A DNA stretch of 64,000 bases from S015-6 sp964479535 (GTDB taxonomy: Bacteria > Desulfobacterota > DSWW01): NCBI GenBank assembly GCA_964479535.1, contig CAYZMM010000002.1, positions 248,001 through 312,000 of the forward strand, given 5' to 3'. The notes beneath the pieces were generated by a model. It ran no database searches. It saw only the letters and a program-made list of their open reading frames with translations, and had not been told where the DNA came from. The position numbers and the translations under genes are program-made. How positions within the stretch are numbered: position 1 is the first letter of the stretch; the number at the start of each line of letters is the position of its first letter. Shown here in pieces: positions 1-8,462 of this stretch.

Positions 1-1341
1 TCGGACGGGGAGTTCTCCATCGGCTGCAAGGCGGACAAGCAGGGCGATCGAGTCACAGTGAAGGAACTCGGGCTCCGACTCCACACCCTGGTCCTGGACG
101 CTTCCGGCGAGATGATGCTCTCGAAGAAGCCCGGCTTCGGGTTCCTCGTGCAAACCGATCCGATCGTCCTCGAGGGGTGGGACAGGCTGTGTCCCCGGCT
201 CGCCCCTTACCGACCCGAGGGCAGCTTCTTTCTGAGGAGTTCCCTGCGGGGCACGGTGGAGGATGCATCGGTGAACCTCCAGGTTTCCTCCGACAAGCTC
301 GGGTTCCATGTGCCGCCTTCCGGGAAGGAGGAGGAGGACGCGCCCGAGGACCGGCGCGGGCTTCTGGAATCCCTGAGCGTCAAGGTTCAGGCGAAGAGGA
401 AGGCCGACAGGATCGGCGGTGCCGCCCAGGCGGAAATCAAGAAGGGGAAGGTCATGAACGTCCCCTTCGAAAGGCTCTTGACCCGCATGAATTTCGATCC
501 GGAGGTCGTGGAAATCAGCGGCGTGGAAATGAAGGTGTTTCAGGGCGAGGTTCAGGCGAAGGGTCGATACGATCTGGCACAGGGGAACTGGGCGGTGACC
601 CCGACCGTGCGCGATGTGGCGGTGGGCGAGATCCTGGATCGGTTGACCGAATACGAGGAGAGCTTCTCCGGGACCCTCCGTGGTACGCTTCAGGCCAGCG
701 GCACCACCGGGAATGGGGCGGAACCGGAGGTGAATGCGGAAGGCTCCTTTCGTATCTCGGAGGGGGAACTGAAGAATTTCAACCTCGTCGGAAGCGTCAT
801 GGACTCGCTCTTCGGACTCGAGGGGATGGATCGGAAGCTGAAGTCCCACCGTCACCAGGAGGTCAGGGAACACGAGTCCACGCGGTTCGACTGGTTCGAA
901 GGTGCTTTTACCTTGAGCGACGACGTCCTTCGCCTCGAAGGGCTGCGCCTCCGCAACGTGGGAACGAGCGAGTCCACGGATTCGGACGTCCTGCTGGACG
1001 GAAACGTGGACCTCGACAAGCAGTTGCTCGACCTGAAGGGGAAGGTGGTCCTCGCAAAGCGGCACTCCGAGGAACTGGCCGCCCGGTCAGAGGTGATGAG
1101 GGCCCTGTTCAATGCGGAGCAGAGAGTGGTCCTGCCGGTTACCCTGAAGGGGAAGACCGGCAGGCCGGTGGCCTTCCTGGATACGGAATACGTTCTGGGC
1201 GCGATCTCGAGGTACTATGCCCGGAAAGGGGTCGACAGGCTCAGAGAGCAGCTCGGATTGCCCGAGGAGCGGCCGGAGGGGGAGGAGGAGAAGCCCGGAG
1301 AGCGACTCCTCAGAGAGCTCTTCAAGAAGCAGCAGCAATGA
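1..1341 (+). CDS. AsmA-like family protein, 5' end cut by window
   Basis: The frame is open from the first base, so the N-terminus lies outside the window; 446 residues are visible. The protein looks like the C-terminal part of an AsmA/AsmA_2-type envelope protein, a family tied to outer-membrane biogenesis and thought to form long beta-rich lipid-handling periplasmic proteins. What is visible fits: alternating short beta-like stretches, repeated 'G-x-L/V-x-L/V' patterns, a conserved-looking RVVLPVTLKGKTGRP segment and a charged helical tail (RLREQLGLPEERPEG). A GTG at 58 could be read as a start but the open frame and family length argue against it. yjbQ follows 16 bp downstream on the same strand. 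Family assignment is moderate; molecular role is inferred from the family only. Confidence 0.6.
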   Translation, partial: SDGEFSIGCKADKQGDRVTVKELGLRLHTLVLDASGEMMLSKKPGFGFLVQTDPIVLEGWDRLCPRLAPYRPEGSFFLRSSLRGTVEDASVNLQVSSDKLGFHVPPSGKEEEDAPEDRRGLLESLSVKVQAKRKADRIGGAAQAEIKKGKVMNVPFERLLTRMNFDPEVVEISGVEMKVFQGEVQAKGRYDLAQGNWAVTPTVRDVAVGEILDRLTEYEESFSGTLRGTLQASGTTGNGAEPEVNAEGSFRISEGELKNFNLVGSVMDSLFGLEGMDRKLKSHRHQEVREHESTRFDWFEGAFTLSDDVLRLEGLRLRNVGTSESTDSDVLLDGNVDLDKQLLDLKGKVVLAKRHSEELAARSEVMRALFNAEQRVVLPVTLKGKTGRPVAFLDTEYVLGAISRYYARKGVDRLREQLGLPEERPEGEEEKPGERLLRELFKKQQQ

Positions 1342-1357
1342 GAAGGGTCATGTCTCC

Positions 1358-1774
1358 ATGGTGAAGACGATCCAGCTTTCGCTGGCCACCCGGGGGTTCT
1401 GCGACCTGAAAGAGATCACGGGCCGGGTTGCGGAGGCGGTAAGTGAATCGGGCATGAAGGACGGGATCGTGACGGTCTTCGTGCCGGGCGCGACCGGTGG
1501 CGTGACCACCATCGAGTTCGAGCCGGGAGCGGTCCGCGACTACCAGGATTTCATGGAGCGTACGATTCCTTCGGAGGGAGTCTACCGGCACAACGAGCGG
1601 TGGGGAGACGGAAACGGCTTCTCCCACGTACGGGCGGCCGCTGTGGGCCCATCGCTGACCGTTCCCTTCCAGGGTGGAGAGCTGCTCCTCGGGACCTGGC
1701 AGCAGATCGTCGTGGCCGACTTCGACAACCTTCCACGCCAGCGGAAGGTGATCCTTCAGATTCTTGGGGAGTAG
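1358..1774 (+). CDS. YjbQ/UPF0047 family protein
   Basis: 138 residues, the usual length of the YjbQ (UPF0047/COG0432) family. Members are small trimeric enzymes-like proteins; weak thiamine-phosphate synthase activity has been reported for some, and the true role is unsettled. Family marks are present: a central HNERWGDGNGFSH segment with the two conserved histidines, then GPSLTVPF, LLLGTWQQI and DFDNLPRQRKV. The ATG at 1358 is chosen because the family starts at about this point (MVKTIQLS); a longer open frame upstream only overlaps the AsmA-like gene. It probably shares a transcript with that gene. Assignment to the family is firm, function is not. Confidence 0.88.
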   Translation: MVKTIQLSLATRGFCDLKEITGRVAEAVSESGMKDGIVTVFVPGATGGVTTIEFEPGAVRDYQDFMERTIPSEGVYRHNERWGDGNGFSHVRAAAVGPSLTVPFQGGELLLGTWQQIVVADFDNLPRQRKVILQILGE

Positions 1775-1825
1775 GCCAGCCCGCCCGGGGGCCGTGTCCC
1801 TGAACGCTCCCGTCTGTCCAAAAAA

Positions 1826-2236
1826 GGGGCACAGACGCCGAAGCAGCCCATAAGCCGAGTTCTGTTCCTCATGGGGGTTTCCCCCCGTGAGGCAGCGACC
1901 ATTCCTCTAGGGCATGAGTTGCCTCATGCCTCCAGCAACCAACCCGAGGGCTCCGGGCGGGCCACCCGCTTCCCCTTGCGGGGATCGCCCTCCTATTTGG
2001 TCTTGCTCCGGGTGGGGTTTACCGAGCCGGTCCGGTCACCCGGACCGCTGGTGAGCTCTTACCTCACCGTTTCACCCTTACTCGTTCGGAGAACGAGCGG
2101 TCTGTTTTCTGTGGCACTTTCCTTGGGGTTTCCCCCACTGGGCGTTACCCAGCACCCGGCCCTGTGGAGCTCGGACTTTCCTCCCGTTCCTCGAAAGGAA
2201 CCGGCGGCCGCCTGTTCTGCACCGGCGTTGTGCCTT
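1826..2236 (-). ncRNA. rnpB: RNase P RNA (bacterial type A)
   Basis: RNA component of RNase P, which matures tRNA 5' ends. Read on the minus strand, the region shows the conserved core: GAGGAAAGTCCGAGCTC near the 5' end, the AGGGTGAAACGGTGAGGTAAGAGC block, and the 3' signature AACAGAACTCGGCTTATGGGC. The ends are set by helix P1: GGCACAACGCCG at 2223-2234 pairs with CGGCGTCTGTGCC at 1828-1840, and a run of six T follows at 1820-1825, so P1 plus the T run can also end transcription. About 411 nt, normal for type A. It lies 24 bp past the stop of the zinc-ribbon gene on the same strand. Exact ends are inferred. Confidence 0.95.
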
Positions 2237-2260
2237 TGTCCTGTTCTCTCTTCTCTCCTC

Positions 2261-2977
2261 TCAGGCGCTTTCCTCCAATTCGCAGTACAGTATCCTCCGG
2301 CAGTAGGGGCAATGCCGGATCTCCCCCGTCTGGAGCACCTCGTTGATGGTCTGAGGCGGTACGTGCATGTTGCATCCCGGGCAGACCTCCCTCCGGACCG
2401 TCACGACCGCCTGTCCTGCCCTGTGGCGGCGGAGTGTTTCGTATTCCTCCAGCACCTCCGGGGCCAGCTCCGCAGCGACCCTCGTTCTCTCTCCCTGGAG
2501 AAGACGGTGCTCCTTTTCGACGTCTACGATCTCCAGCTCGAGGCGGCGTGCTTCTTCCTTGAGCTTCCGCTCGCTTTCCCGGACCGTCTCCTCCCTTTCC
2601 TCGAGGGTCTTCTGGAGGGCGTCGATCTCCTCGAGAACGTCCAGGATGGCGTCTTCCGTGTTCGAGTCCGCCTGCTTTGCGTATTCGATCTCCTTGAGCA
2701 GGGCCTTGTACTCCTCATTTGTTTTGACGTCGAGGAGCTTCGCTTGTTTCTTCTTTCGGTCCTCGGCGTTTTCCAGGAGCTGTTTCTCCAGTTGTCGCTG
2801 TTTCAGCCCGGCCTCCTTCAGCCGCTGCCTGTCGTTCTCCAGCGCTTGTTTCTCCTCCTCATAGGCCTGCTCCATCGCCTTGATCTGTTTCGGGATTTCC
2901 TCTTTCTTCCGTCCGAAAGCGGTCAGTTTGTCATCGAGCTGCTGGAGGCTGAGGAGCATCTGAAGTAGCAGGTCCAC
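2261..2977 (-). CDS. coiled-coil protein with C-terminal C4 zinc ribbon (DUF164 / FlgZ-like)
   Basis: 238 residues. Roughly residues 1-190 are a long charged heptad-type coiled coil (many E/K/R, ILDVLEEIDALQKTLEEREE), and the C-terminus is a zinc ribbon with CPGC at 199-202 and CPYC at 223-226. This architecture defines the zf-RING_7/COG1579 family, which includes Helicobacter HP0958 (FlgZ), an RpoN- and flagellar-mRNA-associated protein; nucleic-acid binding is the common suggestion. The gene sits between the tRNA terminator and rnpB, as in many deltaproteobacteria. The start is a GTG at 2977 with AAGGAG close upstream. Family firm; role in this organism unknown. Confidence 0.85.
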   Translation of the reverse strand: MDLLLQMLLSLQQLDDKLTAFGRKKEEIPKQIKAMEQAYEEEKQALENDRQRLKEAGLKQRQLEKQLLENAEDRKKKQAKLLDVKTNEEYKALLKEIEYAKQADSNTEDAILDVLEEIDALQKTLEEREETVRESERKLKEEARRLELEIVDVEKEHRLLQGERTRVAAELAPEVLEEYETLRRHRAGQAVVTVRREVCPGCNMHVPPQTINEVLQTGEIRHCPYCRRILYCELEESA

Positions 2978-3071
2978 CTTCTTCTCCTTGCGAGAGGTTG
3001 ATGCCGGGCCGTTTACGAGAGGGCTTTCTCCTTCGGGGTCCTCCCTTTCGAACCCTTCTCACGTTCATGAT

Positions 3072-3106
3072 CCAAAAAAAAAGTGCATCCGGGGGGATGC
3101 ACTTTT
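3072..3106 (-). terminator. Rho-independent terminator after the tRNA
   Basis: A perfect 12-bp stem (AAAAGTGCATCC at 3079-3090 with GGATGCACTTTT at 3095-3106) and a GGGG loop, followed on the minus strand by nine T (3073-3081 read in reverse). The stem can work in both directions but the long T run serves minus-strand transcripts coming from the tRNA and rpoD. Confidence 0.88.
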
Positions 3107-3247
3107 GAGGTTCCATGCCGACAGACGTCAGGCATACCGCGTGTTCTTTGCGGTACGCGAGAAAGGTCACCTCGCGCCGCCTCGCTCCCTGCAGCTCCTT
3201 CGTCCTTCGGCCCATCGTTTTCAACACGAGCATCCGTGCCCTCTGGG

Positions 3248-3323
3248 TGGTGGGCCCACCAGGGATCGAACCTGGGACCTTCCGGTTATGAGCCGGTGGC
3301 TCTTCCAACTGAGCTATGGGCCC
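3248..3323 (-). tRNA. tRNA with CAU anticodon (Ile2 or elongator Met)
   Basis: 76 nt, complete cloverleaf on the minus strand with encoded CCA. Acceptor GGGCCCA pairs with TGGGCCC; D arm AGCTCAGTTGGAAGAGC; anticodon stem CCGG/CCGG around the loop CTCATAA (anticodon CAT); T arm CCAGG-TTCGATC-CCTGG. A CAT anticodon can be elongator Met or the lysidine-modified Ile2. C4-G69 and C5-G68 in the acceptor match the determinants known to favour TilS lysidine synthetase in E. coli, so Ile2 is at least as likely as Met. It lies 55 bp past the rpoD stop and ahead of a strong terminator, so it may be read through from rpoD. Confidence 0.95.
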
Positions 3324-3378
3324 TGCGTATCGTTTTCTCGACGGCCCGAGGGCGGGAGACCCTTCCGCGGCCCCCTGG

Positions 3379-5166
3379 TCAGCCGTCCACGAAGTTCTTC
3401 AGTTTATTGCTTCGGCTCGGATGCCGCAAGCGCCGAAGCGCCTTCGCCTCGATCTGTCGAATCCTCTCCCGGGTGACGTCGAAGTTCTGGCCCACTTCCT
3501 CCAGCGTGTGGTCGCTCTTCTCCCCGATCCCGAAGCGCATGCGCAGGACCTTCTCCTCCCTCGGGGTGAGCGTTGCCAGGATCTTCCGCGTCTGTTCCGC
3601 CAGATTCACATTGATCACCACATCGGAGGGGGAGACCACGCCCTTGTCTTCGATGAAGTCGCCAAGATGGCTGTCTTCTTCCTCCCCGATCGGTGTCTCC
3701 AGCGAGATCGGTTCCTTTGCGATCTTCAGCACCTTCCGAACCTTCTCGAGGGGAATCTCCATCTTCTCGGCGATTTCCTCCGGGGTGGGCTCCCTTCCGT
3801 ATTCCTGAACCAGATACCGGGACGTCCGGATGAGCTTGTTGATCGTCTCGATCATGTGGACCGGGATCCGGATCGTTCGGGCCTGATCCGCAATGGCGCG
3901 GGTGATCGCCTGACGGATCCACCATGTGGCGTAGGTGCTGAACTTGTATCCCCGCTGGTATTCGAACTTGTCCACCGCCTTCATCAGGCCGATGTTGCCC
4001 TCCTGAATCAGGTCTAGGAACTGGAGACCCCGGTTCGTGTATTTCTTCGCAATGCTGACAACGAGGCGAAGATTCGCTTCGATGAGTTCGCTCTTCGCGA
4101 ATTTGGCCTGGATCTCGCCGATCTTGATCGATTTGACCACCCGCCTCAACTCCCGGGAGCTCATCTCCGCTTCCGTCTCGATCCGCTTGATGTTCCGTTC
4201 CGCCTCGGCAATGCGTTCATAGATCTCCGCGAGGTCATGGAATCGCATCTTCAGGCGCTTCACGACGCGGATCTTCTCCTTCGGGTTGAGCAGGACAAGG
4301 AGATAGTCCTCGCGAAGCCTCTCGATGGGGAATCCGGTTTCCTCCTCGATCTTCTCCTTCTCCCTTTCGTATTGCTCGATCTTCTGCAGGTAGCTCTTCA
4401 GCCTCTGTACGATCCGGTCGAGCTGTCTCGCGTTGAAGGGCGTCTGCATCAGCCGTTCGCCGATCTGGGCCCTGTTCTTCTCGGTCTTCGTCTTTTTGAC
4501 CTTGTAGTGGGCCTCCGTGTGTTTCCTCTTCTGCAGGGAGGAGCGAATTCTCTGGTTCTCCTGGTGCAGTTTCCCGACCTCGGAGAGAACGGCGAGGACC
4601 TTCTCCTGCTGAGCCCTCTCCTGCTCGTCGCCGTTCGTTTCCTCGTCGAAGTTACGGAGGATGTCCTTCATGGACACCCATTCGGATCGGATCCGCTCTG
4701 CCAGGAGAAGGGATTCCTGTATGGCCGAGGGTGTGTGGATCGCTTCCTTGCGGACCTGGTGCTCTCCCGCTTCGATCCGCTTGGCGATTTCCACCTCTCC
4801 TTCCCGGGTCAGGAGATTCACCATCCCCATTTCACGAAGATAGAGACGGACCGGGTCGTTCGTCTTGCCTACCGCGGGGGACTCGAGCTCCTTTTCTTCC
4901 TCCTCCGACTCACCGTCGCCGTCGGACTGTGCCCGGTTCGTTCCATCGTCCTTCTGCTTCTGGTACTTGATCTTCTTGGCGGAATCGATGATCTCGATAT
5001 CCATGTCGCCGAACATGGACATGACGTCGTCCAACTGGTCGCCGGAAAGGATGTCCGAGGGAAGGTACTCGTTCACCTCGTCATAGGTCAGGTAGCCTTT
5101 CTCCTTTCCGATGTTGATCAGCTTCTCGACCTCGGCGATTCTTCGTGAGCTTTTCATGAGTTTCAT
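3379..5166 (-). CDS. rpoD: RNA polymerase primary sigma factor (sigma-70)
   Basis: 595 residues, normal for a housekeeping sigma factor. All regions are visible in order: region 1.1 at the N-terminus, region 1.2 (NDPVRLYLREMG), a charged non-conserved insert of about 250 residues, region 2 (ANLRLVVSIAKKY, DLIQEGNIGLMKAV, YKFSTYATWWIRQAI) for -10 recognition, region 3, and region 4 (LTPREEKVLRMRFG, TLEEVGQNFDVTRERIRQIE) for -35 recognition. It is the last coding gene of the classic rpsU-dnaG-rpoD macromolecular-synthesis cluster, 45 bp after dnaG. Several TTGACA/TATAAT-like promoters in this window match its expected specificity. A second ATG four codons in (MKSSRR) is an equally possible start. 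Confidence 0.98.
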   Translation of the reverse strand: MKLMKSSRRIAEVEKLINIGKEKGYLTYDEVNEYLPSDILSGDQLDDVMSMFGDMDIEIIDSAKKIKYQKQKDDGTNRAQSDGDGESEEEEKELESPAVGKTNDPVRLYLREMGMVNLLTREGEVEIAKRIEAGEHQVRKEAIHTPSAIQESLLLAERIRSEWVSMKDILRNFDEETNGDEQERAQQEKVLAVLSEVGKLHQENQRIRSSLQKRKHTEAHYKVKKTKTEKNRAQIGERLMQTPFNARQLDRIVQRLKSYLQKIEQYEREKEKIEEETGFPIERLREDYLLVLLNPKEKIRVVKRLKMRFHDLAEIYERIAEAERNIKRIETEAEMSSRELRRVVKSIKIGEIQAKFAKSELIEANLRLVVSIAKKYTNRGLQFLDLIQEGNIGLMKAVDKFEYQRGYKFSTYATWWIRQAITRAIADQARTIRIPVHMIETINKLIRTSRYLVQEYGREPTPEEIAEKMEIPLEKVRKVLKIAKEPISLETPIGEEEDSHLGDFIEDKGVVSPSDVVINVNLAEQTRKILATLTPREEKVLRMRFGIGEKSDHTLEEVGQNFDVTRERIRQIEAKALRRLRHPSRSNKLKNFVDG

Positions 5167-5211
5167 TACCCTCTCTCATGTTTCGAGGAGTGTCTCTTCA
5201 TCCAGGGTCCT

Positions 5212-6981
5212 TCAGCAGAGGAGAGACTTCTTCTCTTCTAGAAGCCTCTGCATCAATTCCATCTGCTGGCTCCGGTCCGCCTCGCGAATTCTCCTGTTGA
5301 GCGCTTCCAGCCGCTCCTTGAGGGCCCTCTTGTTGAGGCGGCGGACACTGTCGCCCAGGGCCGTCTGCGCCTCCTCCTCGGTGAATTCCTGCCTGCAGGA
5401 AAGGCTGGTGAGCAGGCGGAAGAGCCGGGGTTCGCTCGACTCCTCGGGCAGAACCTCGGAAAGGTTGAGCGCCCGTCCCTGCCCGTAGCAACGCTCGAGC
5501 CTTCGAATCGTCGTTTCCAGGGATTCGCTCTTGAAGGTCTCGAGCGCCCCGGATGCCATGAAACCGGGCAGAAGAGAAGGAAACTGCAGCAGGATCTGGC
5601 AGATGAGCCTTTCCTCTGCAGGCCAGCCCCCGACCTCCTGCGGCAGGGTTTCCTCCGAACCCCTCTCGGTTGCTCCCTTCTTCGCCCCCCTCTCTTTGGA
5701 TAGTTCTTCTCGCAGGGAAAGTTCCGGGATGCCGATCTCCTCTGCGAGCGACTTGATGCGAAGCCCCTGGGCGAGCGGATCCGGCATTCGCCGGATCATG
5801 GGCATCACCTGCCTCAGGGCGGCCAGCTTCTTCTCCACCGGGTCCCCTGCGCCCACATCGCGCAGCTTCTCTCGGACGAAGAGCTCGAGCAGGGGAGGGG
5901 CCTCTTCAATCAATCTTTCCAGGGCCTCTCTTCCGTGGCCATTCACGAAGCTGTCCGGGTCTTCTCCTTCAGGCAGGTAGACGACCCGGGCCGGAATATC
6001 CTTTTCGAGCAGGTCGGGGAGATTGCGGAACGAGGCCTTCTTGCCCGCCGGGTCCCCGTCAAAGACCAGCACGAGGTTCGGGGTGTGCCGCTTCAGGATG
6101 TCGATCTGACCCGCAGTCAATGCGGTGCCGAGAACCGCTACCGCGTTCCGCATGCCCTCCTGGTGGAGGGCGAGAAGATCGAAGTATCCTTCCACCACGA
6201 TGACGGCGTTCCGCTCCCGGATCGCCTCCTGGGCGCTCTGGAGCCCGTAGAGCACGGAGCCTTTTCTGTACAGAAACGACTCGGGTGAATTCATGTACTT
6301 CGGTTCCTGTCCCCCGAGAGAGCGTCCGCCGAAGGCGAGTACCTGGCCCATGGGGTTGAAGATCGGAAACATGAGTCGATTGCGAAACCGGTCGTAGGAG
6401 CCTCTCCCGTCCTTTCTCGGGACGAGGAGACCGAGAGCTGAGGCCGCCTCCACCGCGCCCTGTTTCCTCTGAAAGGACCTGAGCAGTTTGTCCCACTCCG
6501 CGGTTGCATAGCCCAGTGAGAAGGCGAGAATGGTCTCGCTCCCGATACGTCGCTCTTCCAGATACTCCCTTGCGCCCCGGGCCTCCGGCGACTCCAGCAG
6601 GGTTCGATGATAGACCCGGCAGACGAATTCGTTGAGGGCCAACCCCCTTCTGTACGCTTCCTCCTCTTTCGGATTCCTCCGCCGATGACGGTCCCTGAGC
6701 TGAACGCCCGCTCTGCGTGCCAGCTCCTCCAGGGCCTGAGGGAAGGATAGATTGTGAAACTTCATGAAGAAGCTGTAAACGTCGCCCCCGACCCCACAGC
6801 CGAAGCAATGAAAGGTGTTGCGATCCGGGTTGACGATGAAAGAGGGGTTCTTGTCAGGGTGAAACGGACACAGCCCCTTGTAATACTTGCCGGCCTGCTT
6901 GAGCTGCACATGTGGGGACACCAGGTCCAGGATGGAGATCCTCTCTGCGATCATACTCTTCTCGGAACCGTCCTGCCCCAT
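5212..6981 (-). CDS. dnaG: DNA primase
   Basis: 589 residues. Synthesises RNA primers at the replication fork with the DnaB helicase. Domains in order: CHC2 zinc-binding domain with C38, H41, C59, C62 (CPFHPDKNPS ... FHCFGCG); the RNA polymerase core with EPKYMNSPES; the TOPRIM fold with the catalytic VVEGYFD and VFDGDPAGKKA; and a helical C-terminal DnaB-interacting domain that ends EEKKSLLC. Middle gene of the rpsU-dnaG-rpoD cluster. The alternative start at residue 10 (MIAERIS) gives the more usual DnaG N-terminus, so the first nine residues may not be translated. Confidence 0.97.
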   Translation of the reverse strand: MGQDGSEKSMIAERISILDLVSPHVQLKQAGKYYKGLCPFHPDKNPSFIVNPDRNTFHCFGCGVGGDVYSFFMKFHNLSFPQALEELARRAGVQLRDRHRRRNPKEEEAYRRGLALNEFVCRVYHRTLLESPEARGAREYLEERRIGSETILAFSLGYATAEWDKLLRSFQRKQGAVEAASALGLLVPRKDGRGSYDRFRNRLMFPIFNPMGQVLAFGGRSLGGQEPKYMNSPESFLYRKGSVLYGLQSAQEAIRERNAVIVVEGYFDLLALHQEGMRNAVAVLGTALTAGQIDILKRHTPNLVLVFDGDPAGKKASFRNLPDLLEKDIPARVVYLPEGEDPDSFVNGHGREALERLIEEAPPLLELFVREKLRDVGAGDPVEKKLAALRQVMPMIRRMPDPLAQGLRIKSLAEEIGIPELSLREELSKERGAKKGATERGSEETLPQEVGGWPAEERLICQILLQFPSLLPGFMASGALETFKSESLETTIRRLERCYGQGRALNLSEVLPEESSEPRLFRLLTSLSCRQEFTEEEAQTALGDSVRRLNKRALKERLEALNRRIREADRSQQMELMQRLLEEKKSLLC

Positions 6982-7349
6982 AGCCTGGTTCGCCTTATCC
7001 GTGTCGACGGTGTCAGACGTTGATCACGCTCTTCTGTCGATTCCGCGCCTCCCTCTGCCTGTGGGACGTGCAGGGTTCATCGAGCCCCTCGCCCGGAAGA
7101 AGCAGGGGGCAAGGCCCATTGCGAAGCAGAAGTTTCCTCTGAGAGCTGTGAATGAGCGGGCGTCCTGATCTGAATAGCCGGGCGACGTCGATGGAGAAGG
7201 GAGATGAGGAGTTGCTGGAAGCTTGATACGAGAATCGGATAGGATGATCTCCCCCTTCCCGGAAGAGTTCTCTCTCGATCGCGAACCTTCAAGATCTCCC
7301 ATGGAGATGAAACCGGTGGCCTCCGTCAACCGCCTGGACCCGCCAATCC
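6982..7349. other. 368-bp gap between rpsU and dnaG, no gene seen
   Basis: No credible coding sequence. The only long open frame (7024-7329, minus) is rich in S, R and P with no recognisable pattern. Many relatives carry a YqeY/GatB-like gene at this place; no trace of it was recognised. No strong terminator hairpin or promoter was found, so rpsU and dnaG may still share a transcript with a long internal spacer. Confidence 0.5.
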
Positions 7350-7550
7350 CTAGAGCAAACCCTGCTTCTTCAGTCGCTTCAAGGTTCGCTTCTTGGCGGC
7401 CAGAGCCTTCTTCTTCCGCTTCACCGAAGGCTTCTCGTACCGTTCACGCCTCCGGAGCTCGGTGAGAATACCCGCCTTCTCACACTTCTTGCGAAATCTC
7501 TTTACGGCCATCTCGAAGGGTTCATTTTCCCGCACCCGGATTCCAGACAT
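7350..7550 (-). CDS. rpsU: 30S ribosomal protein S21
   Basis: 66 residues, the normal S21 length. The sequence has the S21 pattern: short N-terminal strand with IRVRENEPFEMAVKRFRKKCEKAG, then RERYEKPS and a very basic tail (KRKKKALAAKKRTLKRLKKQ) that contacts 16S rRNA near the anti-Shine-Dalgarno. First gene of the rpsU-dnaG-rpoD cluster, preceded by a good sigma-70 promoter at 7651-7678. Confidence 0.97.
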   Translation of the reverse strand: MSGIRVRENEPFEMAVKRFRKKCEKAGILTELRRRERYEKPSVKRKKKALAAKKRTLKRLKKQGLL

Positions 7551-7650
7551 TGTGCTGTCGATTCCTCCCTGGGAAAGGCTTTTTCGAGGGGTAACCCTCG
7601 CTTCATGGAAGAAGTGCGCTCAAAATTCGTAGAAACAACGACAACCCCTA

Positions 7651-7678
7651 ATCATAACAGAATCTCGCAGGAAGTCAA
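7651..7678 (-). promoter_or_regulatory. sigma-70 promoter of rpsU-dnaG-rpoD
   Basis: On the minus strand TTGACT (7678-7673), a 16-bp spacer and TATGAT (7656-7651) about 100 bp upstream of the rpsU ATG. The leader also has a short GC hairpin (CGAGGG-TTAC-CCCTCG, around 7593-7608) without a following T run. Confidence 0.65.
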
Positions 7679-7695
7679 CCAAAACTTCCCATTTT

Positions 7696-8439
7696 TTAAC
7701 GGTTTTCTTCTGCGGAACGAACGGCGGCGATCGCTTCCCGGTAGCTCAGACGCCCCGAGTAGAGGGCTTTTCCCACGATGGCGCCCGCGAGGCCGATTCC
7801 GGTCAGGCCGGTGAGGGCGACGAGGTCCTCCCGGCTCGTGACCCCTCCGGAGGCGATGACCGGGAAAGGGGACACACGACAGACTTCCTCGGTGGCCGGC
7901 AGGTTTGGTCCCACCAGGGTCCCGTCCCGCTGGATGTCGGTGTAGACGATGCCGGCGACCGGGATGTCAGGATAGCCCAGGATCAGGTCCACGGCCCGCG
8001 CCCTGGTGACGTCCTGCCACCCCTTGATGGCGACGTACCCCTCCTTTGCGTCCAGGCCGAGAAGGATCTTCTTCGGGTAGGTTTCGGCCAATCGCTTGAC
8101 GTAGTCAGGATCCTGACAGGCGAGGGTGCCCAGTATGAGGCGGTCCACACCGATTTCCAGGTACCGAATGATGTCCTCCTGGCTCCTGATTCCGCCCCCC
8201 ACCTGGACAGGAACATCCACGTCCCGGACGATTCGCTCGATGGCGGGAAGATTCTTCGGAATGCCCGCCACGGCACCGTCCAGGTCCACCACGTGTATCC
8301 GGGGCGCCTGCCGGGAGGCCCACATCCTGGCCGCGTCGAGCGGGTCTTCGAAGTAGAGGGTCTCCTGATCCATCTGGCCCTGTACGAGCCGAACGCATCT
8401 TCCCTCTTTCAGGTCGATGGCAGGGATGATTTCGAACAT
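7696..8439 (-). CDS. hisA: ProFAR isomerase of histidine biosynthesis
   Basis: 247 residues, a (beta/alpha)8 enzyme that isomerises ProFAR to PRFAR, the fourth step of histidine synthesis. Visible marks: PAIDLKEGRCVRLVQG at the N-terminus with the first catalytic Asp (D9), a half-barrel phosphate site VQVGGGIRS, VYTDIQRDGT with the second catalytic Asp, and the second phosphate site VIASGGVTS. 23 bp after hisB in the same operon. hisH normally lies between hisB and hisA in related bacteria but is absent here. Confidence 0.96.
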   Translation of the reverse strand: MFEIIPAIDLKEGRCVRLVQGQMDQETLYFEDPLDAARMWASRQAPRIHVVDLDGAVAGIPKNLPAIERIVRDVDVPVQVGGGIRSQEDIIRYLEIGVDRLILGTLACQDPDYVKRLAETYPKKILLGLDAKEGYVAIKGWQDVTRARAVDLILGYPDIPVAGIVYTDIQRDGTLVGPNLPATEEVCRVSPFPVIASGGVTSREDLVALTGLTGIGLAGAIVGKALYSGRLSYREAIAAVRSAEENR

Positions 8440-8462
8440 GACGTCTCTTCCCTTTCGCCCCT

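Noticed and set aside
1871..2968. A 365-codon plus-strand frame
   Set aside because: It covers the reverse strand of RNase P RNA and the zinc-ribbon gene; no independent evidence of coding.
7024..7329. A 101-codon minus-strand frame between rpsU and dnaG
   Set aside because: Low-complexity S/R/P composition, no motif, and no good ribosome binding site. Treated as spacer.
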